NCBI GenBank assembly: GCA_035528995.1
Contig: DATKXO010000453.1
Location: forward strand, 8,193 to 72,192
Length of the DNA stretch: 64,000 bases
Direction: 5' to 3'
Source: DATKXO01 sp035528995
GTDB taxonomy: Bacteria > Planctomycetota > Phycisphaerae > UBA1845
How positions within the stretch are numbered: position 1 is the stretch's first letter; each line of letters starts with the position of its first letter. Below, piece after piece: positions 25,203 to 32,854 of this stretch. A program made the translations under genes and the position numbers. Below the pieces are notes generated by a model that saw only the letters and a list, made by a program, of their open reading frames with translations, was not told the DNA's origin and made no database searches.

Positions 25203-26198
25203 CTACCGCACGGTGACCTCGGATTTCTGCTCCACCAGCACGTCGAAAAGCTCCTCGACGTCCGGGTTGTACATCCGGATGCAGCCCATCGAGACGCTCT
25301 TGCCGATGCTGTCCGGTACTACCGTGCCGTGGATGCCGTACCGCTTCTGCCCGGCCGCTTCCCCCTCGATCCCCTCCAGCCCGATCCACCGCTCGCCCAA
25401 GGGGTTGTCCGGGTCATCCGCCAGGATGATCTGGCCGCCGCGAGGAGGGTAGTACTGCGGGTTCTTCAGCTTGTCCTGCACCCGCCACCGACCGGTCGGC
25501 GTGCCGTCCTCCGCCCCCAGCCCCACCGTGTAGTGCTTCACGAACGTCCCGTGCAGGTACAGATCGAGCGAGTACTCGGCCTTGGTCACCACCACCGTGA
25601 ACGGGCCGCGGACGACCTTGATCCGCTGTCCCGCACGGATGCGGTTCTTGTCCGCGATACCGTTGATCCGGGCCAGGAAGTCGGACGTGACCGCGTACTC
25701 CTTGGCGATCTTACCCAGCGTCTCCCCCGGCTGGATCGTGTGGCTCACCACGTACGGATCGTCCGGCAGGATGCGGCTGGAAAAAATAGTCTCGCTCGCC
25801 ACACGGGCCGCGTCCGCCCGGGCCTGGACAAGCTCGTTCAGCGGCAGCTCATACTGCAGGGCCTCGCCGAGCTGGGCCCGGGCCGCCACGAACTCCCCGT
25901 TCTGCAGGGCCTTGCGGGCCGCCGTCGCCAGGGCCCGCCCCTTCTGCGGATCGCCACGCAGGCTGCCGTCGGGATCCGACGGATCGCTCCCACGCTCCGG
26001 AACGTCCCCGTTGGGGCCACCGTCCGGCGGGGCCGTGTCCGGCCGATCGGACGTCAATGGAATCGCCGATCGCCCGTCCGTCGCCGATTCGGTGGACGAG
26101 GAATCGCCCCCGAACCACCAGTAGGCCGTACCGCCCCCAATCAGGATGACCAAGATTCCCAGCCAGCGGCCCGAGCGGTTTCTGCGGCGTCTTGCCAC
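25203..26198 (-). CDS. L,D-transpeptidase (YkuD) with LysM domain
   Basis: 331 residues. One N-terminal membrane segment (about 12-30), a Pro/Asp/Gly-rich linker, a helical region, a LysM peptidoglycan-binding motif (YVVSHTIQPGETLGKIAKEY, ending RAGQRIKVV), then the YkuD catalytic domain. The active-site run is H-G-T(x)n-S-M-G-C-I-R-M-Y-N-P-D, with Cys as nucleophile. It forms 3-3 peptidoglycan cross-links or anchors proteins to peptidoglycan in the periplasm. GTG start at 26198 chosen because GGAGG lies 8 bases upstream; the longer frame has no ribosome site. Confidence 0.88.
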   Translation of the reverse strand: MARRRRNRSGRWLGILVILIGGGTAYWWFGGDSSSTESATDGRSAIPLTSDRPDTAPPDGGPNGDVPERGSDPSDPDGSLRGDPQKGRALATAARKALQNGEFVAARAQLGEALQYELPLNELVQARADAARVASETIFSSRILPDDPYVVSHTIQPGETLGKIAKEYAVTSDFLARINGIADKNRIRAGQRIKVVRGPFTVVVTKAEYSLDLYLHGTFVKHYTVGLGAEDGTPTGRWRVQDKLKNPQYYPPRGGQIILADDPDNPLGERWIGLEGIEGEAAGQKRYGIHGTVVPDSIGKSVSMGCIRMYNPDVEELFDVLVEQKSEVTVR

Positions 26199-26286
26199 GG
26201 CATTCGCCTCCTTGCCGGATGGTGATAGGTGCCTGGCGTCGCGTGATCGGAAGGGACTAGACCGCCGACCGCGCCATGGACCCACC

Positions 26287-26314
26287 AGCATAAACGACGC
26301 CACAAAGGTTGCAA
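26287..26314 (-). promoter_or_regulatory. sigma-70-like promoter of the L,D-transpeptidase gene
   Basis: Minus strand TTGCAA (26314-26309), 16-bp spacer, TATGCT (26292-26287), about 90 bases before the GTG start. The rest of the 314-bp gap 26199-26512 shows nothing recognisable. Confidence 0.4.
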
Positions 26315-26512
26315 CCCGAGCGACAAGAAATGACCGTCCGGCCGCGCCGAGAAACTCACAGGCGCGCGATGGCCCTCCCGCGCCGTCCGGCTGCCCTGCC
26401 TCCCCCTCGCTGTGTCCGCCTTCCTCATCCGTCGCCGGCTACGCGTCCCGCAACGGATTCCGTAGCTTCGCAGACCTGCCGGGCCGGAAACCGGCCGATC
26501 GCAGAGGCGCCC

Positions 26513-28174
26513 CTACCGCCCCACGCTGAAGCTCACCGGCTCCGACCGGGCCAGTTTCACACGCTGCTTCTGTGACGCGTCCCACAGAACCACGTAGCAC
26601 TCCAGGTTCTTTCGTCCCGGCGGCAGGTGCAGTTGATCCGTCGGCATGAACAGGGTCAGATCGCTGAACGACGAAACCCGATGCCGCGGCGAGAACTCGC
26701 GGATGGCGGCCGCCCAGCCCTCGTCTGTGCGGAACTTCCCGTCCCGGTCCATCAGCGGCTGGTTCGTCGACGCATCGCGGAAGTACGCCGTCGCCCGTAC
26801 TTTCCGACCCCTGTAGTTGCCGACCTCCGCATTCACGTGGATGGTCAGACCGCGTCCCTTCGTCTCCGCCTCGCGCGTCAACCAGACCTTCTCGACCTTG
26901 GCCCACGAGCTCTGGCTCCGGGCCACCGGCTTTCTGCGCGGTATCCGAATCGGCGTTCTGCCCGTGCGCTGCCCGACCGGCCCGGTGGCGACGCTCGGCT
27001 CCTCGGCAACACCAGGCTCCTCGGCCACACCCGCTTCGCTCGCGATCCCCGCTTTCGCCGGCTGGAGCGCGCCCACCACAAGGTTGTCCGCGGCGAACAT
27101 GGCCGGGGCGTCCGCGCTGGTCAGCATCGTTCGCAGCCCCACCTGCCCCCCACGGTAGCCCGGCTCGTAAAAATCATCGACGCACGCCCCGTTCACGAAC
27201 ACGCGGTGCCGGTCCTCCCACGATTCGACCCTCACCCGGTTGCTCTTGGGCGGCCGGTTGACCACCGCCCAGTCCTGCAGTTCCGTCAGGTTCGTGCTGG
27301 TGGTGCCACCCTGCCGCCGCTCGATCCGCACGTCACGCCCACCGCTGATTCGCACGCTCAGGTAGTCCCCAACGCCGCTCGCACCCCAGACCACACCGCA
27401 GCAGCCCGACGGCGGTCCCTCCACCTGCGCCAGGTCAACCTGCAGATAGAAGTCCTCCTTCACGTCGGGAACCCACCAGTAGTGGTTGCCCCTCGAGGTC
27501 TTGCTCATCACGTATCGGCCCTGGTGCAGCGCGGTGCCGTTGCCGGGCTTGTCCAGCAAGCCCACCTGCAGCTTGCACGTCTTCCCATCGAACGTCTCCG
27601 ACAGGTAGACGTCACCCGCCACGCTGTCCTGCCCGATGGGCTGCTCGCCGATCAGCGCCGCCAGAAGCCGGGCCAGTTGCGGATAGGCGTCCAGCGTGCT
27701 GACCGCGAACTCGTCCGCGTCGGCCGCTTCACCCGTCTCCACTTCCACCACCCGCGACGTCACCGTGTACGTCTGCCCCACCCTGGCGATGCTGCCCATC
27801 ACCAGCCGATCGACGCCGGCGATCCGCCCGACTTCAACGGCCGTGGTGGGATCCACCATGTCGGTGAGCTGAAGGTCCTGCTCCTTGAGAATCGCCGCCA
27901 GCTCCGCCCGTTCGATCATGCGAACGCGTCGCGGCCCCGAGCCTTCCCGGGCCAGCGCCGAGCGGATCACGTCCGCCAGGGCTTCCCCGGCCGACGCCTC
28001 GACGCCCTGGCCGATCACCGAGAAGTCCAGCACCGCCAGGCTGACCGGCTGCTCCAGAACCGCGGCCTGACCGACCGTGGCCGGCTCGTCTGTCTGTGCG
28101 TACGCAACGGCGGTCACCGAGCACACCGCGACCGCCGTGAACATCGCCAAGCGCATTCTGAATCCTCTATCCAT
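26513..28174 (-). CDS. CsgG-like secreted protein fused to a beta-sandwich domain
   Basis: 553 residues. Signal peptide (MRLAMFTAVAVCSVTAVAYAQ). Residues about 50-200 resemble the CsgG/curli-assembly fold: SLAVLDFSVIGQG, RVRMIERAELAAILKEQDL, G-x-x-A-G-V-D-R-L-V-M-G-S-I. The middle (about 210-400) reads as a concanavalin/DUF1080-like sandwich (YLSETFDGKTCKLQ, DWAVVNRPPKSNRVRVESWEDRHRVFVNG). The C-terminal part is beta-rich and unrecognised. Two starts are possible: ATG 28174 with GGAGG 6 bases before, and ATG 28156 with AGAGG. Likely operonic with the phosphatase gene 75 bp upstream. Confidence 0.65.
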   Translation of the reverse strand: MDRGFRMRLAMFTAVAVCSVTAVAYAQTDEPATVGQAAVLEQPVSLAVLDFSVIGQGVEASAGEALADVIRSALAREGSGPRRVRMIERAELAAILKEQDLQLTDMVDPTTAVEVGRIAGVDRLVMGSIARVGQTYTVTSRVVEVETGEAADADEFAVSTLDAYPQLARLLAALIGEQPIGQDSVAGDVYLSETFDGKTCKLQVGLLDKPGNGTALHQGRYVMSKTSRGNHYWWVPDVKEDFYLQVDLAQVEGPPSGCCGVVWGASGVGDYLSVRISGGRDVRIERRQGGTTSTNLTELQDWAVVNRPPKSNRVRVESWEDRHRVFVNGACVDDFYEPGYRGGQVGLRTMLTSADAPAMFAADNLVVGALQPAKAGIASEAGVAEEPGVAEEPSVATGPVGQRTGRTPIRIPRRKPVARSQSSWAKVEKVWLTREAETKGRGLTIHVNAEVGNYRGRKVRATAYFRDASTNQPLMDRDGKFRTDEGWAAAIREFSPRHRVSSFSDLTLFMPTDQLHLPPGRKNLECYVVLWDASQKQRVKLARSEPVSFSVGR

Positions 28175-28249
28175 AGGTTGCCTCCAGGCATCCGCACCCG
28201 CCACGGGGCCGAGTGAACGTCGATACGTCGGGCCCGGGCGCGACGCCCG

Positions 28250-29863
28250 TCACCTCATTTCGACCGCCAGCATGGTGATGTCGTCGCTTTGGGCGGCCCC
28301 GCCGCAGAACGCGTGCACCGCTTCCCGCACCCGCGAGATCGTCTTGCCCGGATCGGAATCCTCCAACCCGTGCAGCACTTCCACCATCCGCTCGAACGTG
28401 AATATCTCACCGGCGTCGTTCATCGCCTCGATGACCCCGTCGGTGTAGCAGAACAACGTACACGGCGCCGGTCCCAGCTCGATCGATCCCGTCGCGTACT
28501 CAACGTGGTCCACCACCCCCAGCGGGTACCCGGCCTCGGCTTGAAGCTCACCGCACTCCCCGCCTCGGCGGATCACGTACGGCTGATGATGCCCCGCGTT
28601 GGCCAGCGTCACCCGGTGCGTTACCGGATCGACGATCGCCAGCAGACAGGTCACGAACTTGGACGGCTCCGTGTTCCGATAGATCAGCCGGTTCCACACG
28701 CCCAGCAACGCACCCGGCTCTTCACGCCCCGAAAGCGTCACCCGCACCGCCGCCTGCAGGTTCGCCATCAGCAGAGATGCCGCCACCCCCTCCCCGGTAA
28801 CGTCGGCCACCACGAACGCGATCCGCCCTTCGTCGAGTTCGAAAACGTCGTAGTAGTCGCCGCTCACCCGACGCCCCGGCTCGTTCAGAACGGCCACCTT
28901 CACGTCGGCCCGGTCGGGCAGCTTCTCGGGGAACAGCCGCTGTTGGATGTCCCGGGCCAGCGAGATCTCGTGCTCCAGGGCGACCTTCGCCTCCTGCTCC
29001 GACACCAGCCGCGCGTTGATCAGCCCGATGCTGACCAGCTTGGCCAGCCCCGCCAGGAAGTCCACGTCCGCCGTCGAGTACACCGTCCCCGTCGTCACCC
29101 GGTCCCCGTAGATCACGCCCAGAATCTCGTCGCGGTGTTGCAGCGGCACGCACAGCGCCGACCGAATCCCGTGCTGCACCATGCTGATCGTCGGGTCCGC
29201 GTCGCCGAAGGCCGTGTCGTTGATCACCGCCCGCTCGCCGTGGTTCAGCGCCCGCCCAAGTACGGAGTTGGAGATCTTCAGTTCGCCGCCGGCGCTTTGC
29301 AGGTTCCGCACCACCGGCCACTCCACCCCGCGCCCGCCCGGCTTCCGAATCGCCACCGCCCCGCGCTCGAACTGCAGCGTTTCGAACCCGATGTTCAGAG
29401 CGTCCTCCAGCAGTCCCTCTCGGTCCCGCAGCCGCGTAAGCCGCTCCGACAGATCGTACAACATCTGCAAACGCTGCTGCGGCAGCAGCAGCTTCGAGTC
29501 CTGCCGAGAGTACGTCGTGCTCTCACGTGGAGGCGAGTCGTCCGACAGGATCACCGACGTGGACGTGTCGTCGGCCCGGCTCTCGTCGCGGAACAGGACC
29601 CGCACCGAGCCCAGCATGATCTCGTCGCCGTCGCGCAGCCGAACCGTCGTGCAGGTCACGTCGTTGACCAGCGTCCCGTTCTTGCTGCCCAGGTCCTCGA
29701 CGACGTACCCCTTCCCTTCCGGCCGGATACAGGCGTGCCGCCGCGACGTCCCGGGATCGTCGAACGAAACTTCGCAGCTCGGGTCCCGCCCCAGCACCAC
29801 CGGGCCTGTCAACGTCCGCCGGCGCGTCATGCCGTCCGACGTGGTGATGGCCAACTCGGGCAT
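28250..29863 (-). CDS. FHA - GAF - PP2C (SpoIIE/RsbU) serine phosphatase
   Basis: 537 residues, cytoplasmic signalling protein. FHA domain at about 1-90 (VVLGRDPSCEVSFDDPGTSRRHA, DLGSKNGTLVND), which binds phosphothreonine peptides; GAF domain at about 120-285 (ALNHGERAVINDTAFGD, LCVPLQHRDEILGVIYGDR); a coiled linker (EHEISLARDIQQRLFPEKLP); then a PP2C-type SpoIIE phosphatase with SGDYYDVFELDEGRIAFVVADVTG and DDITMLAVE. The layout fits RsbU-like phosphatases that act on anti-anti-sigma factors, but no STAS or anti-sigma gene is adjacent. ATG 29863 is preferred; an in-frame GTG at 29872 abuts the stop of the MazG-like gene. Confidence 0.9.
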   Translation of the reverse strand: MPELAITTSDGMTRRRTLTGPVVLGRDPSCEVSFDDPGTSRRHACIRPEGKGYVVEDLGSKNGTLVNDVTCTTVRLRDGDEIMLGSVRVLFRDESRADDTSTSVILSDDSPPRESTTYSRQDSKLLLPQQRLQMLYDLSERLTRLRDREGLLEDALNIGFETLQFERGAVAIRKPGGRGVEWPVVRNLQSAGGELKISNSVLGRALNHGERAVINDTAFGDADPTISMVQHGIRSALCVPLQHRDEILGVIYGDRVTTGTVYSTADVDFLAGLAKLVSIGLINARLVSEQEAKVALEHEISLARDIQQRLFPEKLPDRADVKVAVLNEPGRRVSGDYYDVFELDEGRIAFVVADVTGEGVAASLLMANLQAAVRVTLSGREEPGALLGVWNRLIYRNTEPSKFVTCLLAIVDPVTHRVTLANAGHHQPYVIRRGGECGELQAEAGYPLGVVDHVEYATGSIELGPAPCTLFCYTDGVIEAMNDAGEIFTFERMVEVLHGLEDSDPGKTISRVREAVHAFCGGAAQSDDITMLAVEMR

Positions 29864-29872
29864 GGCTCCCAC

Positions 29873-30166
29873 CTAAGGTTTCTCGTTGCACCTGCAGACG
29901 AACCGGCCGCAGCCCGGGCAGCCCGAACCGTATTTCGCCCGGATCGCTTTATCCAGGTTCACCCCCAACACGTTCGCCAACGTCGCCAGCCAGGCCAGCA
30001 CGTCGGCGAACTCCTCGGCCTGCTCCTCGCGCGTGCCTTCGGCGATCGCCGCCGCCAGCTCGCCGATCTCCTCGTTCAGCCACAGGAAGGTCCCGGGCGC
30101 GCCGCGCCGGCGGTCCTTGTCGCTGTACATCCTGTCGATCAGTTGTTGGAACTCGTCTATCGTCAT
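29873..30166 (-). CDS. MazG-like nucleotide pyrophosphohydrolase
   Basis: 97 residues. All-alpha NTP-PPase motif WLNEEIGELAAAI, then EEFADVLAWLATLANVLG (E-E-x-x-E, 12-15 residues, E-x-x-D), which binds Mg2+ and hydrolyses NTPs to NMP and pyrophosphate. Unusual short tail C-P-G-C-G-R-F-V-C-R-C with four Cys, which could bind zinc. The stop codon lies directly against the phosphatase gene start, so the two are probably co-translated. The start at ATG 30166 is chosen because the conserved domain begins immediately after it. Confidence 0.8.
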   Translation of the reverse strand: MTIDEFQQLIDRMYSDKDRRRGAPGTFLWLNEEIGELAAAIAEGTREEQAEEFADVLAWLATLANVLGVNLDKAIRAKYGSGCPGCGRFVCRCNEKP

Positions 30167-30474
30167 TTTCCGGTCAATCGCCGGCCCGACTTCCCCATCG
30201 CCTGGCCCAGGATACCAGACTCGCCACTCCGACGCACACCCGGCCCCGACCCGCGCGGACCGGTCCACGACGGCACGCCGCCCGGACGCGTCTCGCCACC
30301 CGGGTACACCCCGACTTTCGACAATCCCAAGGATCGGCTAAGATCGCGTCGTCGAGATTCGGCGACCCTGGAACCGTCCGGACGCTCCGGATCGAGACGA
30401 CGCGTGCTGCGATGACCCTGACGCCTGGAACGCGCCACCCGGCCGATGGTGGCCCTTTTTGAGGTGCTGCACCG
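30167..30474. other. divergent intergenic region
   Basis: About 308 bp between the MazG-like gene and the small lipopeptide gene. On the plus strand TCGACA (30318-30323), 15 bp, TAAGAT (30339-30344) is a possible promoter for the lipopeptide. Nothing else recognised. Confidence 0.35.
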
Positions 30475-30591
30475 ATGAAAAAGAAACTGCTCTTCGTCGC
30501 GCTCACGGCGATTGGGACCCTGCACACAAGCTGCATCGGGAGCGCGATTATCTGGCTGTTCGCCGGCGCCGGGGGCATCTACGCCGCGTGA
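30475..30591 (+). CDS. 38-residue lipopeptide / small membrane protein
   Basis: 38 residues: basic start MKKKLL, hydrophobic run ending in L-H-T-S-C (lipobox-like), then IGSAIIWLFAGAGGIYAA, a second hydrophobic stretch. GAGGTG lies 8 bases before the ATG, and the gene stands alone between two minus-strand blocks. Unknown function; compositionally like other tiny planctomycete lipopeptides. Too short for most gene finders. Confidence 0.5.
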   Translation: MKKKLLFVALTAIGTLHTSCIGSAIIWLFAGAGGIYAA

Positions 30592-30705
30592 TCACCGGCC
30601 TTCCCTCCTCAGATGCCGCAAACTGATCCCGCTTGATCCCGGTGCCCGGTGCGCTGCGCGCGTGCCCGTCGCCCGGTCGCACTGTGTGGACCCGCGCGGT
30701 ACGAC

Positions 30706-30930
30706 TCACGAACGAGAGATGTTCAAAGGTAGACTTCCGTCCGGTCGCGGTAGCGGGGTCGGTGGGGCGATGGCTACGTCCGTCGCGGCCAGCTTCGCCT
30801 CGCCGTGCTCGACCCGGCCCGCCAGGTCGCGACATTCCTGCAGCAGGGCCTCGAGCATCCGGTCCTCGCTCACCGTCTGCTTCTGAACGCCCGGAACGTA
30901 GATGATCCCCTTGCCCCGCCCGGCGAAGGT
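30706..30930 (-). pseudogene. second copy of the 3' end of ispG (truncated)
   Basis: In frame this stretch encodes FAGRGKGIIYVPGVQKQ, TVSEDRMLEALLQECRDLAG and VEHGEAKLAATDVAIAP, i.e. the last about 65 codons of IspG, with its own different C-terminal tail (LPLNISRS, stop at 30706-30708). It corresponds to 32910-33101 of the intact gene with about 16 base differences over 192 positions by eye. It lacks the rest of the gene and a start, so it cannot be functional. Its 5' edge (30928) lies 4 bp from the stop of the foreign gene at 30933. Confidence 0.88.
30737..30928 (-). repeat. 192-bp direct repeat, left copy (ispG 3' end)
   Basis: Partner of 32910-33101, same orientation, no gaps by eye, about 16 substitutions. 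Homology stops abruptly at both edges. The two copies bracket a 1981-bp segment carrying three co-directional genes. Confidence 0.88.
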
Positions 30931-30932
30931 AC

Positions 30933-31394
30933 CTAGTCCTCCCCGCGTGCTAAGCCACGCTTCTTCGGAGCGCGAACGAACCGTCGCGCCACTCCGTTTC
31001 GCGTCGCAAGCTTGGCCATCTTCTCCATATGCACGTCACCTCTGGGAGGATCTGTGCTGCAGTGCAGGTGCCCGTATTCCGTGTCATCCGGGTTCCGCTC
31101 GCCCCGCGGAGGTAAGGGTGGTTCGAGCGCTACGGTAAGATCGTAAAAGGTCAACCTGCAGATCCCTGGCAGGTCTTTGGAGGGCAGAGCTTTCCGCCGC
31201 TGGTATTCATCCAGACCGCCGCTTGTCTTCAGGCCTGCATCCTGATACGTGAACGACAAGGAAGGTTCGTGCGCCCTCGGCTTGAAGATTTCCCGGCTTA
31301 GAGTGTCGTCATCCGCGATATACCGTTTCCGGTCGATGTGCCGCAGGAACGAATCCTCAGCAACGAAGGGCCCTAGACTCGTTTGGTCACCCAC
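30933..31394 (-). CDS. conserved-hypothetical-type protein, third gene of TIGR04255 module
   Basis: 153 residues, unknown function. Starts VGDQTSLGPFVAEDSFLRHID (GTG 31394, GGGAG 9 bases upstream) and overlaps the upstream gene by 22 bp. The pattern FLRxIxxxxxxxDxxLSRxxFKP, followed by a Pro-rich middle and a His-containing strand GHLHCSTDPPRGDVHMEKMAKLA, resembles small proteins found beside TIGR04255-type genes; that is a recollection, not a search. The stop codon is 4 bp from the ispG fragment, so the C terminus could have been trimmed by the insertion. Lower GC than flanking genes. Confidence 0.6.
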   Translation of the reverse strand: MGDQTSLGPFVAEDSFLRHIDRKRYIADDDTLSREIFKPRAHEPSLSFTYQDAGLKTSGGLDEYQRRKALPSKDLPGICRLTFYDLTVALEPPLPPRGERNPDDTEYGHLHCSTDPPRGDVHMEKMAKLATRNGVARRFVRAPKKRGLARGED

Positions 31395-31987
31395 GCGGCG
31401 AGCTCCCTAGGTGCGCTCGGGTCGTCCAGCGTTATGGGAATGGTGTCTGCCTGCATGCTCTCATCGACGCGGATTACCGTAATGTCGGTTCCGCCGGGCG
31501 GCACGCGGCAACTCACCCGGCGATCGGTGACCAACGACTGCAGGACCAGCGACACCCCACCATCATCATCAGTGAACGCGCCAGATTTCAGTCGCGGAGC
31601 GAGCGCGATGTGCGGCGCAAGCCGCTGGGCCAGGCGCAAGCACGCCTCAGCAGCCCTCTGCGTCGGGGCAACGTCATCGCCAAAATCGGCCTCCTCTCGA
31701 TCCTCAGCCAATTTCAACTCGATTCGTTCGACGAGTTTGCAGGATCTTTGGTCAACGAGCTTCTGGAAGTCGACCATCTCGCGCAAGTCTTCTGTTGGCA
31801 CCCGTTCCCGCACCATGCCGCCGCCGACATACGCACACAATTCGCCGGACGGGCTCGCGCAGCCTGCCAACGCCGGGTCCTCTTCGGCACCGACCGCGTT
31901 GCTGGGATAGACAGGGAGAAAAAGCCAATAGCGCAGGTGCCTTGGCAGCTCGATCTCCGGCCATATGGATGCAGTGGATTCAGCCAA
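31373..31987 (-). CDS. hypothetical protein, second gene of TIGR04255 module
   Basis: 204 residues, unknown function. Begins MAESTASIWPEIELPRHLRY and overlaps the upstream TIGR04255 gene by 8 bp and the downstream gene by 22 bp, so all three are a tight operon. No signal peptide or membrane segment. The C-terminal half has a beta-hairpin-like stretch DDDGGVSLVLQSLVTDRRVSCRV. Base composition is lower in GC than the surroundings, which supports transfer as a unit. Confidence 0.6.
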   Translation of the reverse strand: MAESTASIWPEIELPRHLRYWLFLPVYPSNAVGAEEDPALAGCASPSGELCAYVGGGMVRERVPTEDLREMVDFQKLVDQRSCKLVERIELKLAEDREEADFGDDVAPTQRAAEACLRLAQRLAPHIALAPRLKSGAFTDDDGGVSLVLQSLVTDRRVSCRVPPGGTDITVIRVDESMQADTIPITLDDPSAPRELAAWVTKRV

Positions 31988-32774
31988 GAGTGACCTCCTT
32001 CAGCTGCCACTCTTCCTTTGCGTAGTCCGAAATCAGGGACCGGAAGAAGACCTGCAATCTCTGGTGGACCTGCACTAGGGCTTGTTTCGGTTCCGTGCCT
32101 TCGGCAAGCCTGCTGCCAGCGGCCGTCGTGATTCGATACCCCTCCACTGTTTCATCACCCACTTGCGCGGTCACCTGCTCCAGGTTGTATCGTAAATCAA
32201 CGGATTCAGACTCGCGCCACGAAACCTCGACCTTATGGATTTGCCGGGCGTCTTTGGCCGCCTTGATCTGTGCGAGGTCTGAGAAATAGCGTGCCAGCAC
32301 AGGTTCTGAGTGCCCGACTCCCAAGAAGTTGACGTATGACATGTTCACCACGACGATTCCCGAGAGCTGCCCACCACACGCGTCCCTGAAGGCATCCACT
32401 GCCTGCCAAACGGCGTCCCGAAGCACAGCGAAGCGCGGATACTCTGCGGCATCCTCTCGAATCTGCTTCAGCCACCGCGCCACGATCACTTGCCCCTGCA
32501 GTGTGAGGACGATCCCATCCTTATTGCCAGTGTAGACCGCCCCAAGGAGTTGCCCCGGGGCAAGAGGCAAGGACGGCTGCTCAATCCCGGGCGGACGTTC
32601 AAGCGCTCCGGGCTCCTGCAGATCCGGGAATCTGTCTCGGAGTTGGTCGGCCACCCGGTTGATGATTACGTACGTTAGCTTCACCGGCCTCTCGAGACTC
32701 ACCCGGACGGCAGTCTCGACAAGAGGAAGATTGCCAAAATCGAGCCGCACCGCCTGCGCACCTTCCGTGTTCAT
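31980..32774 (-). CDS. TIGR04255 family protein
   Basis: 264 residues. The start region VRLDFGNLPLVETAVRVSLE, the middle L-P-L-A-P-G-Q-L-L-G-A and the C-terminal FFRSLISDYAKEEW match my recollection of TIGR04255, a family with patchy distribution across bacteria and no assigned function. No catalytic motif or export signal. ATG 32774 is preferred; an in-frame GTG at 32840 has no ribosome site. First gene of a three-gene overlapping operon bracketed by the ispG 3'-end repeat, which suggests acquisition by horizontal transfer. Confidence 0.68.
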   Translation of the reverse strand: MNTEGAQAVRLDFGNLPLVETAVRVSLERPVKLTYVIINRVADQLRDRFPDLQEPGALERPPGIEQPSLPLAPGQLLGAVYTGNKDGIVLTLQGQVIVARWLKQIREDAAEYPRFAVLRDAVWQAVDAFRDACGGQLSGIVVVNMSYVNFLGVGHSEPVLARYFSDLAQIKAAKDARQIHKVEVSWRESESVDLRYNLEQVTAQVGDETVEGYRITTAAGSRLAEGTEPKQALVQVHQRLQVFFRSLISDYAKEEWQLKEVTLG

Positions 32775-32854
32775 CGAGTCACCCGCGTCCTGAGACGCCC
32801 CGAGTTGCACTTCCCAGATGCTGAGGTTCCCTCTGGGCACTTACCCACGATATG

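Noticed and set aside
28289..30415. A 708-codon plus-strand frame over the phosphatase gene
   Set aside because: Shadow frame, His/Arg-rich, no motif.
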